DNA of 64,000 bases from Acanthornis magna (taxonomy: Eukaryota; Chordata; Aves; Passeriformes; Acanthizidae): positions 14,769,501-14,833,500 of the forward strand of contig JAWUZG010000084.1 in assembly GCA_036785705.1 (NCBI GenBank), read 5' to 3'. The notes below the pieces were generated by a model. That model saw nothing but the letters and a program-made list of their open reading frames with translations. It was not told the origin of the DNA and searched no databases. Below, in pieces: positions 39,885 through 51,263 of the stretch (position 1 is the stretch's first letter; every line of letters starts with the position of its first letter). Made by a program: the position numbers and the translations under genes.

Positions 39885-42232
39885 GTAAAGAAATTGTTGA
39901 AAATATAGTAAATCATGACACTACTAGTGTAATAATTACATTTGACACTATAGCTGTTAAGATTAGTTACATAAATTATATTCTGTAATTGAAAAACCAT
40001 CTTTGTGCATTTGTATATTGGCTCTTGGTCTGGTAATAAGTAAGTCCTTGATGCATATAGTTTTTACCATTAATCTTTGAAAAAAATCTGAACCTCTCAC
40101 AGATAATATCAAAAGGTAACCAAAGACTGACAGGATAATAAACTAATTAGGAAGATGTTCATATCCTAGTGTGTAGATTTGGCTCTCTGGGCTGCAGGCA
40201 GGCACTGTTGGCTCGTGTCCAGCCTCTGGTCCAGCAATCCCCCCAAGTCCTTCTGGGCACAGCTGCTCTCAGTGTGTTCACACCCCAGCTGGTACTGATA
40301 CCCTGCTCCCACTGCCCATGCATTTCCTTCCTGTGCTTTAGCCCCAACACAGCTGTGCAGGTCTCTAGGCTTGGTTTCCTCATTTCTTAAACTGGTAGCA
40401 AGAGCTCTTGCACTCTATGGGAAGAGTGCTTGAAAACCTGCCATCTCTGCTCTGCTCCCTTGTCCCCAAGGGCAGTTTCCCAGGAGAAATGGAATATGGA
40501 GTATGGAACATGGAGAAATGGAACTTATCTTCTAATTGGCATAGAAAAATTCAGCGGACATTTCTCCAAAGTTTTAAGGCTTACACTCAGCTGCCATGAG
40601 AAATAGTACTGACATCGACACTGCTTGCAACTATTTCCTGTTCTGGCACGTTCATTTTCACAAGTATGGTGGTGGTGAAATATGTGGAGAGAGAATTATT
40701 AGAGGATTCTTCCGTGAGAAGTGGGAATGTAATTTAAAATTGTACCACATAAAGACTAGGAGCAGTTCTTTGCTCTGAGGGGAAAGTCCTTCAGAACACA
40801 GTAGGCACGTTCTTTTTCTGACATTAGCACACGAATGTACACAGCATTCTGAATTGCCCAGCACTACACAATATTTAGAGATCAAATCCTAAATAGTGCC
40901 TAGGGGTAGAGATTTCTATGCTAGCAATTATGAGTATTCTAAAATATCGAAAGTATTTTCTAAAGTTAAAATATAAAGAAGGGGAGTTGGATTGATTTTT
41001 TTTTTCTCAGGGGCAAGCTGTAATTTTTCATTAATGTTACAATGTTCCCGAATTCACAATTTACCAGAGGACGGATTTGGACATGTAAGCCATGTAGATA
41101 GGATTTCTTCCTCCATTCCTTCTGGCCAATCCTCCCACCCTATTACTTTCATTTGTTGATCCTGTGCTAGAAGTAGTCCTTGTCAGTAAGCCTTAGCTCT
41201 TACTAAACTTGAGTAGGAGAGGGAAAATATGCTACATATGATCAACAAAATGCATGTGAATAATATGAATAACAGAACATAACACAAGTAGGTCAATAAT
41301 GGTTTGTAAAGTGTCAGCATTGTAAGCTCAGTTGGGAGTGTGAGTAAAGTAATTTATAATTCCGCCTACAAGAGAGTTTCAGAATTGCAAGTATCTGCAC
41401 ATTAGACGTGAAACTGCAATGATGTTCACAGATAAAAAACTGCAAAGCTGTGACATTTACTCCTCCCTGATAAATCATACCTCTCAAGAAGTAAAACAAA
41501 ACCCAAACCAACCCCAGTTCTTTTTACCATTCTATCACATCTCCCAGTTAAATACATTGGAATCAATCAGGTGTTACAGGATTGCAAAATAGTAATAATG
41601 TATTGTACATTATGTAACCACAGTCTTCACTGAATTATGTGAGCTCTGTGCACAATAATCACATTGTTCAACTGAAAGATACAGTAAGAATTTGTGGATG
41701 AATGAGTCTTGTATTTGAATGTTTTACTAGGCTGTCAGTTTTTGCAGAAAATGATGTGTGTGGCAATCATTCTTTAAACTTGCTCAGGTACCATAAACTG
41801 AGCCCCCAGCACTTCTGTGTGAAGTGTCACTGAGCAGTGTGTTATGTCAAAGCAGTGAAAGTGTGAATCCCTAAAGAGTGTGAATTTAGTGTCAGGTAAT
41901 ACAAACTCACACTGAACAAAAAGTGCACTTGCCTCCCTCACTTTCACTCCCTTGCTCTGGAACTGTTCAACCTATCTTATAAGATGCTCATTTAGTTAAA
42001 ATGGCTTTAGCTCTAGAAATTACACACAAAATGATGTTGAGTGACAGGAGACTGATGTAGCTACATGTGAAAAAGGAAGACAAAAATGAAAAAAGAACAA
42101 AAAAGTAACAAAACAGTATGAATAAATGCATACACTTTTAAAAAATAATGGCTTCTATGTAGCTTCTTGATGTTTGATAGGTGACATCTACTGTAGTAAG
42201 TAATATGGTTTATTTACCTCTGTTCTTCACAG
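39885..42232 (+). other. CD44: CD44 intron 2
   Basis: A 2.35-kb intron with donor gtaaag and acceptor ttcttcacag. It contains a CR1 fragment at about 40172-40385 on the minus strand and otherwise unremarkable AT-rich DNA. Confidence 0.85.
40172..40385 (-). mobile_element. CR1 LINE fragment
   Basis: The + strand shows ctctgggctgcaggcaggca, ggctcgtgtccagcctctgg, ccccccaagtccttctgggc and gctgctctcagtgtgttcac. This is the antisense pattern of the CR1 3' coding region, the same segment as the copy at 31450-31672 but more diverged. Short open frames on both strands here are explained by it. Confidence 0.8.
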
Positions 42233-42369
42233 GTATGGTTTTGTAGTGGGGCATATTGTTATCCCACGGATCAAGCCCTATCATCTTTGTGCAGCAAATA
42301 ACACCGGCATTTCCAAAATTTCACCAAACACGACCGGTCGGTACGATGCTTACTGTTACAATGCAACAG
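42233..42369 (+). CDS. CD44: CD44 exon 3: C-terminal half of Link domain
   Basis: Encodes residues 78-124. Acceptor tcttcacag|GTATGG, donor CAACAG|gtaagg; phase 2 in, phase 1 out. It reads [15 protein letters not shown], then [13 protein letters not shown] and [11 protein letters not shown]97 and C119 (human C118, one residue inserted) complete two Link disulfides. N100 and N101, which contact hyaluronan in mammals, are kept. The tyrosine after them (human Y105) is not present at that position (I-S-K). Sequons NNT (N100), NTT (N110) and NAT (N121) match the mammalian glycosylation sites. Confidence 0.97.
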
Positions 42370-43791
42370 GTAAGGAGATGATTTTGTGATGCATTTTAGA
42401 AATAGATTAACTAAAAATAACATAAATAATCTCCTATTTAGGGTACTGGAGTGAGGGCTTATATAATAAACATAACCTGGTTTCAGCTGAGAAGTACATT
42501 TTGTCAGCCTCTAGAAGTGTATCTGTTGTGCCATTTTGTTATTGGTGTGTTTTGAACTGTGTGTTTTGAATTTTTCTGGCCTTGAAACAAACATAGCAGC
42601 TTCAGAACAGTTCATTATAATGGCTTAGTGAAGTGAACCACTGCAGCAGTGAATCTGAAAGGCATTACTGTTGTCAGGCATGGCACTCAGCTCTTCTGTT
42701 CATGCACACATGAGCTTTACAGCCAAGAGCAGATTTTGTGTGTTAAGGAATACCAGGAGTGGCCACCACCTGCAGCAGCTCCAAGGCCTGCGATGGCCAT
42801 CCCTGACCCACGGACGTGGCTGCTGCTCTCCTGTTTGCAGGTGCATTCAGTGTTTGCTCAGGCAAATCTCCATTCAGACATGAGGCAGCTGGACAGCAAT
42901 GTGGGTCAGACGCAGACTGCTTTCATCTAAGGTTTTGAACCTTTTAATAGTTGGAAATATTTTAGTAAATTAGTAGGGAAATGTATATAGTCCATGACAA
43001 ATGCTGAACACACTATTTGAAAATAAAATCAAAGATATTGAATTTCAGTAGATTGTGACATTCATAGTGGAAGCAGAGATTTCTTACAGAAAGCTTTAGG
43101 AAAAGTTCATTGATAGTTTGAATGGCAGTGATTTTTTTTTATTTATTTTTTTCTTGGTGGTGATATAATTAAAAATCTTTGCATTGGCATAGTGTCATAT
43201 GAGTTGCCATCATCTGTCACTGACAGATGACTATTCACACATGACTACTGTGGTGATGTGCATCCCCTCCAGAGCTTTGTAACTCCTCCCGAGGATTATT
43301 CCCTTCCAATGTGAGCAGGTAGCTCACACACCAGCCCCAGTTGGGGCACTTCAGCTGTCAGGAGCCAGCAGGGCTCACCAGAGCAGGGCAAACGCTGCCT
43401 GTGCAGAGCTCTCCATGGAGAGGACAGGGTCTGTCCAGCTGAAAAGGATTAGAGTTGCCACTGCCACTATGACATGAACCTGCCAGCCTTGAAACTGGGT
43501 CATAAGGCTGTTTGGACTGCAACCATTTTCTGGAACGGTTATGGAAATGGAGAATCTCATTGTTATGGTTATGGAAATGGAGAATCTCATTGGTTAGCTG
43601 GCAGAACAATCTCGAAGTGTCCCACCTGGGAAGGTGATACGTCACTGAATAACATTTGTTTGGAAATTTGTTTTCAGTTGTCCTCATCTGAAGCTGGTGT
43701 GTTGTGATTATGTACAATTGATGTGGATATACACGTGATTGTTTTAATCCATTTTTTCAAATTAATGCTTTATATTTTCCTCCTTTCACAG
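42370..43791 (+). other. CD44: CD44 intron 3
   Basis: A 1.4-kb intron. It holds a 30-bp tandem duplication at 43537-43596 and a perfect short palindrome (catctgtca-c-tgacagatg) at about 43208-43230. No other feature is recognised. Confidence 0.8.
43537..43596. repeat. Tandem duplication, two 30-bp units
   Basis: The units at 43537-43566 and 43567-43596 share 26 identical leading bases beginning ggttatggaaatggagaatc. It is a very short two-copy repeat, so probably a local replication slip. Confidence 0.9.
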
Positions 43792-43863
43792 AAACAAAGG
43801 AAAAAACATGTGAGCCAGTTGAAAGAATAGATACTTCTTTACTTGGTAATCAGGATGAAACAG
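43792..43863 (+). CDS. CD44: CD44 exon 4
   Basis: A 72-nt exon with acceptor cctttcacag|AAACA and donor GAAACAG|gtactg, phase 1 on both sides. It encodes ETKEKTCEPVERIDTSLLGN then QDET. The cysteine (C130) corresponds to human C129, the partner of C28 in the disulfide that extends the CD44 Link module. Apart from that cysteine the residues differ strongly from mammalian CD44, as expected for this fast-evolving part. The assignment rests on position, phase and the conserved cysteine. Confidence 0.9.
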
Positions 43864-44492
43864 GTACTGTACTGATTACAAAGACATGCACTTGCTTAAT
43901 TTTTAGTATGTGTTTATCTTATTTTTATGTAAACAATCGCTAGTATTAAAAAACCAAGCCAAACATAATAAAAAGAAGGTAAGAGATGTTCAACAGAAAT
44001 TAAAGCAACTAGTCACTCATCTTCCCCTAAACCGTATGGATCTTGGTTTGTCTCAGGTTATCAAACATTTTTTATATAGGTACTGGACATTTTTGGCATC
44101 TCAGAGCTGCTAATATCTCTTTGGCATATAGGAATTTGCTGAAGACAGCAACCTTCCTACATCTGATTTGAGCTGTTTGTTAGAAAAGTGGCTGGAAGGG
44201 GAACAACCCGCTCATAAGAAATAATTTCTTCCAATTCTAAAATTCTGATTGACTTTACAAATGCCAAGACTTTATGTTAACATCAAGCAGTTTGATAAAA
44301 ATCAGTGATGCAAGGTAGGCCCTAGAAATGTGACAAATATATAAATTAGCATATATACCTTAGACATATTTCTTGTGATCTAGGTAGATAGGAGGGCAAA
44401 AATGGATGAACTGGTATGAATCCCCAAGTGTTTCTCTTTATTACAGCTGTGTAGCTCCTTGACATCAGCTGTTTGATTCCCTGTTCCCACAG
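43864..44492 (+). other. CD44: CD44 intron 4
   Basis: A 629-bp intron, acceptor ctgttcccacag. No repeat or RNA gene recognised. Confidence 0.85.
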
Positions 44493-44735
44493 TCATTGAC
44501 AACGCGGATGGCTCCCGTTACAACGCAGACGGCACACGTCACACCAGCGGAGAGTCCTCAACTTCAGGGGTGGATGATGAAAATGCAGGCAGTGGATCAA
44601 CTCATGAGACAACTCCCATGGATACCTCCATCAGGAGATCCAGCCCCTCATATTACGGAAGTCCTACTCCAGTCTCACAGCTGCCAGATCATACTTCTGG
44701 AGGAGGTGAAAAAGGAATTCCTGGAAAAGATTATG
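44493..44735 (+). CDS. CD44: CD44 exon 5: end of hyaluronan-binding region and start of stem
   Basis: A 243-nt exon, phase 1 to phase 1, acceptor ttcccacag|TCATT and donor GATTATG|gtaagg. It begins VIDNADGSRYNADGTRHTSG, matching the human segment VNRDGTRY. This is the last constant exon before the variable region. Of the human basic cluster (R150, R154, K158, R162), only the second arginine is clearly kept (R156 here). The others read A152, D160 and H164. The rest is rich in Ser, Thr, Gly and acidic residues with Ser-Gly pairs (TSGESS, AGSGST), typical of an O-glycosylated stem. Confidence 0.94.
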
Positions 44736-45666
44736 GTAAGGACAGTAGGTTGCTTCTAATTTCATGGGGCCCTGCCAAACACAAATGCCATATTCTTTTC
44801 TATGTATTTTATTTAATCTTTTTTGTTGCTTGTGTGGCTGACATAATCAGAGGTCTGAAAGACTAGCTCCCATTGAACATAGGGATACAGGTAGAAGTCA
44901 TCCTCTAAGTATAATAAAGTTTACTGTGTGACTACAGGATTTTTATCAAATAACTTACCAGTGAAGGATACCAGTATTTTGTATCACTGTCCTCAATATA
45001 TACTGAAAATAAAATAAGAAAAAAGGCAAAAGCATTAGGATTATAAAATTGATTTTCACTGGTGGTATACTCATGACATGTTATGCTTGTTTTGGCATGT
45101 AGCTAGCATCATGAAAGGTAAATCCTAACATTTTCTTGCTAAGGAAAAAGGATTAGAAACTTTCCCCATGTTCCCCAAGGTGTGTGCTGTGTATTTCAGT
45201 TGATTGCCATTAAAACTGTTACCAGCACACATAGTCTAGATTTTGGGAGTAAATGTCAGAATATATCTCAGTAGAGGAGAATACAAATAACCTCACTCAT
45301 TGCTCTAGATTTTGGGAGTAAATGTCAGAATATATCTCAGTAGAGGAGAATACAAATAACCTCACTCATTGCTCTAGAATCCCAGTCCCCATGGTATTTA
45401 GATACAGTGAGGTCTTGTATCACATGAACAGATCATTGCCAGAATGTTCATTATCACTGTGATATATTCTCCTCTTCAAAAAATCTGTTTTGGTGATATC
45501 CTTGCTGTGCCAGTAAGGTCAGCTTATGTGGGGTCTGCATCTTTCTTCTCTCTTGGACCAATAAATGAAGGAATGAAGCTTGCAGTGTAGAATAGTTGAA
45601 GTACTTGTGAGGACTGAATTGCAACTCAGCTGATGAAATAATAATGATTTATCCATCACCACACAG
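44736..45666 (+). other. CD44: CD44 intron 5
   Basis: A 931-bp intron between the last constant exon and the first variable-exon candidate. It includes a perfect 69-bp tandem duplication at 45235-45372. Confidence 0.8.
45235..45372. repeat. Perfect 69-bp tandem duplication
   Basis: Two identical 69-bp units, 45235-45303 and 45304-45372, each beginning tctagattttgggagtaaat, plus a further tctaga at 45373. No difference seen between the copies, so it is very recent, polymorphic, or possibly an assembly artefact. Confidence 0.95.
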
Positions 45667-45762
45667 ATGATGAATTTCCATCTGTATCACCTGACATCTC
45701 TTTGGGGACAGAGGCTGGTGATTTCCATGAAGATTATGATGGACACTATCCTGCCAGTACTA
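45667..45762 (+). CDS. CD44: CD44 variable exon candidate 1
   Basis: A 96-nt exon, phase 1 to phase 1, acceptor ccatcaccacacag|ATGATG and donor AGTACTA|gtaaga. It encodes an acidic, Ser/Pro-rich stem segment: DDEFPSVSPDISLG, then GDFHEDYDGHYPAST. The C-terminal DGHYPAST resembles EEHYPSTAS of the exon at 53743, so the two may be distant relatives. It would sit first in the alternatively spliced stem. Mammalian v1 or v2 is the positional equivalent, but no clear one-to-one match is visible. Confidence 0.8.
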
Positions 45763-48700
45763 GTAAGATTTATGTTTCATTATAACTACATTACAAATAG
45801 ATCACGTTAAAACTGCTTTCTTCTTCCAGAGGGGTATTCTGGTAAGTGGTGAAATATGCAACATCTCAAAAACTGGAAAGATATTGGAAGAAATTACTTT
45901 CCAGACTGGTTAAGCCAGAAATGAACTTCACTCTCTGAGACAAGGGGAGCAAAATAATTTACAGTATGTTTGCTTTAACTCTTGTACCTAAACTCAGAAA
46001 GATTGTTTTGTGTACCCACGGCTGTTCTATCACATGTATTTACTCTGTGAGATACCACAAATTAGTACAACCAATTATCACTTGCAGTCAATTTATTTCT
46101 GAGGTAGAAAAGGATACTTTTGTAAATTTGTGATGAAACTGCCTGTTATTCTAATGTATTTATGACTGTGAATGTAGATAATCCATGTCAGAGCCATGGC
46201 CTTGCTAACCAAGGCAATGCTTTATATGGCAGTTCCAATTGCCAAGCCATTTGTGCACTGCAAAAACTGATTTCATCTTTTTTGTTGGTAATATGCATGA
46301 GAAAAAACTGGTGAATGTGGTGGATCCACAGTCTTTGAGGACCCAAAAGAACAGTAGCCGTTGTCTCTTCTTTGTCCTTAAGTAGCTTTACTGAGTTGGA
46401 AAACCTGCTTGTGATGTTTTTATCAAATACGTAGTGCACAGCAGCTACAACAAATAAAAAGCTTTTGAAGTCCTCTTCCACATTTTAAAGTGGAAATAAT
46501 GTACATATGTTCACACCAGTTCTTATGGTTAGAGTGATAAAGATCTTTGCCTCAGAAAATAAAGTGAACCTAAAGGAGAACATTTTAATTATACAGAGGA
46601 AATCTACAGAGGCATGTTGTAGTAAAGATTGAACTGATAGAAATGAAAGTTTCTTCCCACTGACTTTTTTTTTTTTTTTCCCCCCACCAGGGGCATCCAT
46701 AATAGTGAGGAATTTGCTTGATTGTCTGTTGATTGCTGATAGTTTGTCAGATGGTCTATGTGACTTGGAGAGATGGTGCCTTTGTCACTGTATTTAGAAG
46801 TCACAGGATAGAGGAAGAATGATTGTATGCATTACACAGTTAGCAAAAGCTTTGCTAAAAGACATAAATTATTAAACCCAGGCATCTTTTCTCAGAGCAT
46901 GTGAAGGTTAGTAGCACCTTATAAGTATGTGGATGGAAAAAGAAATATTAGGTTGATTTTACCCCAAACCTTGAAAGAAAATAGAGAATTTTCTGGTGCT
47001 CGTTTCCAGTGAAAGCTTTTGTTACAAAATACTGCCTGTAAGGAGGTGAAGGATGGAGGAAATCCCACCTGGTAATAGTAGGGAGTTTGGTTGACTTTGA
47101 TGGTGATTTTTCCTTCATATATATTTACTTTTGTGACTTAGTGTTTCCTTGTACAGGTGTTTCTCTATCCACTGCAAAAACCTGTGCATTATTTCCATAC
47201 AGGAAAGCTTTCTGTTTTCATTTTAATGCTTGATTATCAAATGTATTGATCCTAAATGTGTATGTCCCTTCCTGTTGCTGGCAGTACTCTCTCATGGGCT
47301 GTTTTACAGAGGAAAAACTAGAGGTATTTAAGATTCTAAAAGATTTTAAAAAACTGTAGAACAATGTGATAAAATGTGTCAATACTGATAAAGGTGTATC
47401 AGAGAAGTGATAACATTGGCATGTTTGTTTATGGGGTTAGGATTGATAAACGAGTTCTCTGGAAGAAAAAAAAGATTATGAAAGTAATTTACCTGGCCTT
47501 TTCTAATTGCTTTAACTATTACCCAGCAACATCACTTTAATGCTGAAGTGTTTAACTCATTTAGTTTAATTTTACTGCATTAGAAATGAATCAGTAACCT
47601 AGAACTCCTTTTAGAAAGAAGTAAAGTATAACCTGTGCATCCCTCTGAGAAGTCATCAAATATTCAGTAGCACAGGAGAAAGTGACATGGAGAAGAGTCA
47701 AAAGAAGAAGATAAAGCCATGCCCCAATATCTGTTATTTAGCTCACACAGCAGTACAGGTTCATTGGAATATCCTGGCCACAATTTAATTTCCCAGAGAA
47801 AAATCCCACAGACAGGAATGTAGAAAATTAAGAAATAAGTAAAGAAAAGTATTTGTCATATGTCTTCAGATAGATGGCAGAAAATCCTTCTATGTAATTC
47901 TATAGTGTGTTAATGTGAGAAACAAAATTGGTGGCTTTTCATCTTTACTACAATTACTTTGCAAAGTTAAATTTTTTTGAAAAGGTGTCAGCTAAAGACT
48001 TCTTTGCTATGTGTTTCAAATGAGCAATTGGCACAGCTCCTTGTTCTTCAGATGATACCCATTCATTGTTTCTCTGGTTGTGGACATTATTGGTGGTGTT
48101 CTCCAGCAAGTTAATGGTCCATATTAATACACTGTCAGCACTTTATCATTTACTTTCTCTCCTTGACAAAAAAAGTTTTCCTCTTTGTTATTGAGAAATT
48201 ATGATTCATCGCTAGGTGTGCCATGAATCAGATAGATTTAGGACTCTTTGATCAATGAACTATTTAGTTGAACAGTAACTCTGACCGATTTTTGTCATCC
48301 ATATGTAATTGACACAATTATTTCTATTTGCATGCCAGTTTGGATGCATGGTAGATGAAAAGGCTGTAGATTCCTATAATTTTTCTATGCAGAAACCTCT
48401 TTCCATTCATAAATGTCTGTCAAAAACCTGTAGAACTCACTGTTTGATATGCTGTGTTCTGAGAAATGTTGTGGTTTCGTAATGTGACAGGAGTAAAGCT
48501 GCGTCTCTCTCTCCGTGCTATACTAATGCCTACGTGGAAAGTGGTTCTGGTGTGGATTTAGCTGAGAGCATCAGGTGAAGGGCAGTGCATGTGCCTTTTT
48601 GGTTGGAATGGTCTCAGTCCTGAGTTTAGGTTCTTGGCAGCATTGGCTTCGTGGATACTTCTTTCAGCTTTTGACTGTATGTCATCTTGGTGGATGTTCC

Positions 48701-49058
48701 TCATTCTGGAGTCTATTTCTAAGACTATCTACTCTCCTGCCATCAGAGCCTGTGAGGAGCTCATTAACCTTATGGAATAGAAAGGGTTGAAACTCCCACA
48801 GGGCTTTTTGGTGGCTCCTCTCAAGGGACTGTGTTCTTTCCTGGCACTGCCATCAGTGCTTGCATCTGGCTTGACACATTGGAGGAATGTCATGACCCCA
48901 CGGGTTCATACATTCGCCCTGCTCCCACATCCATCTCAGGGGTGTGAGCGTGCTCAGGGTGCTGCTGCTGCTGCTGGTGCACTTGACTTTGCTGGAGGAA
49001 AAGTTGCTTCTCAGGAAATACTGATGAGATCATGGTTAAATGAGCCATGTCCTAACAG
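45763..49058 (+). other. CD44: CD44 intron 6
   Basis: A 3.3-kb intron with no recognised exon. From about 48328 it becomes the first copy of the cassette duplicated at 50.3-52.2 kb. Open frames here overlap on both strands and are not supported. Confidence 0.7.
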
Positions 49059-49184
49059 CTCCAGGGCCGCATCATGACATCCTGGAGAAAACCACCACCC
49101 AAGCTTGGTGGAATCCGTTCCCGGTCCATTGGTGGTGGTCGGATCCTGTGGAGAAGACGCAAGAGCCCACGCAGGCCACCAAGG
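49059..49184 (+). CDS. CD44: CD44 variable exon candidate 2 (Trp-type, copy 1)
   Basis: A 126-nt exon, phase 1 in and out, acceptor gtcctaacag|CTCCAG and donor CCAAGG|gtaaag. It encodes PGPHHDILEKTTTQAWWNPF, then PVHWWWSDPVEKTQEPTQAT. The TTQ-x-x-WNP signature resembles mammalian v4 (DWTQWNPS) and v5 (GNWNPEA). The tract is unusually rich in tryptophan, five in about thirteen residues. It is near-identical to the exon at 51138 and related to the one at 53743 (EITTQDHWNPAF). The extracellular stem segment is presumably alternatively spliced. Confidence 0.82.
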
Positions 49185-49866
49185 GTAAAGAATGTCACAC
49201 TGAGAGGGTGCTTTGATTCCCAGGGGCTGAATTACCAGAAGCCAGGGCAGCACAGTTGACAAACTCTCACTGGAATGGGGGGCAAATGTGTGGCATTTGT
49301 CACTGCTGTTCATTGCTGTGTGATTGAAGTGCACAAAGCAAAGTCCTGGGCTCTCTCACGGGCTGTGCATGTGGCAGCAATAGAGCAGTTGTGCACATTG
49401 TCCATGTTCCATGGAGGCATTCTGCCTGCCTGAAAGGGATGAGTATGGCAGTCATTATGGAAAGCATGTGCTTGGGTTTTTCTTCTTTCCTGTTTGGAAG
49501 CAGTTTGGGAGCAGACTGTTCCAATGAGAAGAACTTGTAGGAAAAAGGAAGGAAACATTTTCAAGCCAATACACTCTGCTCTCCCTGCTAGAAGAGGACA
49601 GGGCACGGTTATTGCCATGAGCATGGAAAGGGTCCCAAAATGTACGTAGGAGCTGCAGTGGGGCAGCTTCAGCAGGGCCATGGCAGAGTGGTGAAGCCCT
49701 TGTGTGTGAAAAGGCCAGGAGGAGTTATGGCCCCTGGGAAGCACGGGGCTGTAAATTCTCCTCTGTGATTGTAAGGCTGTGAGCAGGGGAGACAGGAAAG
49801 CTGAAACTGCTGCCAGCAGAAGGCCTTGAGGGTGAGGGCTTCATGGCAGATTTAACATCATCACAG
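49185..49866 (+). other. CD44: Intron between variable exons 2 and 3
   Basis: A 682-bp intron inside cassette copy 1. Long minus-strand frames (such as 49310-49744) recur in copy 2 only because the DNA is duplicated. No other feature is seen. Confidence 0.7.
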
Positions 49867-49989
49867 CAGATGTGACCTCCAGTGGCAGTGATTCAGATGA
49901 TGAAGACTCTTCTGAGGAGATGATGAACCCCACAGTGTTTCCAGGCTGGGGCAGGAGTGTGGCCAAGGACGAGACTGCTCCGAGTACGA
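49867..49989 (+). CDS. CD44: CD44 variable exon candidate 3 (acidic Ser-Gly type, copy 1)
   Basis: A 123-nt exon, phase 1 to 1, acceptor catcatcacag|CAGATG and donor AGTACGA|gtaagg. The acceptor is a NAGNAG (cagcag), so the first residue may be optional. It encodes DVTSSGSDSDDEDSSEEMM, then NPTVFPGWGRSVAKDETAPS. The SSGSDSDDED stretch is a Ser-Gly next to acidic residues, the type of site that carries glycosaminoglycan chains. Human v3 has SGSG followed by DDDED and is the site of heparan sulfate attachment, so this exon is likely the avian v3 equivalent. Confidence 0.85.
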
Positions 49990-51137
49990 GTAAGGAACTT
50001 GCATTGTCTTTGGATGGTTTCTTTCTTCTTTTTCCTGTCCTACCGGGTGTTCCTCCTTTGCTGTGCATACATTGTTTTAAAATTGGATGACCTCATCAAT
50101 TCTTTTTCAAAGAAATCTCCCATGCCACAAAAAATCCCCATTTAATTCATGTGGTCTCCAAATAGCTTAAAGTATCGCCTTCTGTTGCTCCTTGAATTGT
50201 TGACTTCATTCTTATTTGTTTTGTGTACTTTCCTTGTGACTTGTTGGGTCTCAAGGATTGATTTCTCTTTAGGGGGAATTTCCAACCTCTTACAAGTGGC
50301 AGGATTTTTTCTCTTTGCCTGCCAATACCTAGTTGGCTTGCCTAGCACAGTGGATGAAAAGGCTGTGGATTCCTGTAATTTTTCTAAGCAGAAATCTCTT
50401 TCCATCTGTAAATGCCTGGCATAAATCTATGGATCCTGCTATTGGATATGCTGTGTTCTGGGCAAATACTGTGCACTGGTAACGTGATATGAGTAAAGCT
50501 GTGCCTCTCTTCCCATGCTGTACTGATGCCTACTCTGAGAGGTGTTTCTGGTGTGGATTTCGCTGAGAGCATCAGGTCAAGGGGAGCGCATGTGCCTTTT
50601 GAGCGGAATGGCTGCAGTTCTGAGCTCAGGTCCTTGGCAGCATTGGTTTTCTGGGGTTGTCAGTAGAAGAGAAGTTTGGTGCTCTGGGTGTGCTTATTTC
50701 GGGGTGTCCTTTTCGCCTGTCATGGGTACTTCTTACATCTTCTGTATGGGATTTTTTGTCATCTTGGTGGATGTTCCTCATTCTGGAGTCTATTTCTAAG
50801 ATTATCTACTCTCTCCTGCCATCAGAGCCTGTGAGGAGCTCATTAACCTTATGGAATAGGAAGGGTTGAAACTCCCACAGGGCTTTTTGGTGGCTCCTCT
50901 CAAGGGACTGTGTTCTTTCCTGGCACTGCCATCAGTGCTTGCATCTGGCTTGACACATTGGAGGAATGTCATGACCCCACGGGTTCATACATTCGCCCTG
51001 CTCCCACATCCATCTCAGGGGTGTGAGCGTGCTCAGGGTGCTGCTGCTGCTGCTGGTGCACTTGACTTTGCTGGAGGAAAAGTTGCTTCTCAGGAAATAC
51101 TGATGAGATCATGGTTAAATGAGCCATGTCCTAACAG
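49990..51137 (+). other. CD44: Intron between cassette copies
   Basis: A 1.15-kb intron that spans the end of cassette copy 1, unique sequence at about 50091-50317, and the diverged left part of copy 2. No exon recognised. Confidence 0.7.
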
Positions 51138-51263
51138 CTCCAGGGCCGCATCATGACATCCTGGAGAAAACCACCACCCAAGCTTGGTGGAATCCGTTCC
51201 CGGTCCACTGGGGGTGGTCGGATCCTGTGGAGAAGACGCAAGAGCCCACGCAGGCCACCAAGG
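51138..51263 (+). CDS. CD44: CD44 variable exon candidate 4 (Trp-type, copy 2)
   Basis: A 126-nt duplicate of the exon at 49059, with identical splice sites and phases (1 to 1). Two base changes from copy 1 lie side by side in the tryptophan tract: copy 1 reads VHWWWSD and copy 2 reads VHWGWSD (the other change is silent). The frame is intact with no stop, so both copies could be used, together or as alternatives. Confidence 0.82.

Larger units (their letters stand above)
48328..50090 (+). repeat. Variable-exon cassette, copy 1
   Basis: First copy of a tandemly duplicated segment. The core 48681-50090 is nearly identical to 50758-52171: about eight substitutions and three small indels by eye over 1.4 kb. 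The left part (48328-48680) is clearly homologous but far more diverged, and lacks about 80 bp found in copy 2. It contains two coding exons, at 49059-49184 and 49867-49989. Confidence 0.93.

Noticed and set aside
48787..49077. 96-codon + strand frame repeated at 50866-51156
   Set aside because: Same duplicated DNA. It ends across the start of a real exon in a different frame and has no splice support.
49310..49744. 144-codon minus-strand open frame, with a similar frame at 51379-51822
   Set aside because: It recurs only because the two cassette copies are nearly identical DNA. A one-base indel changes the frame between the copies, which argues against coding.
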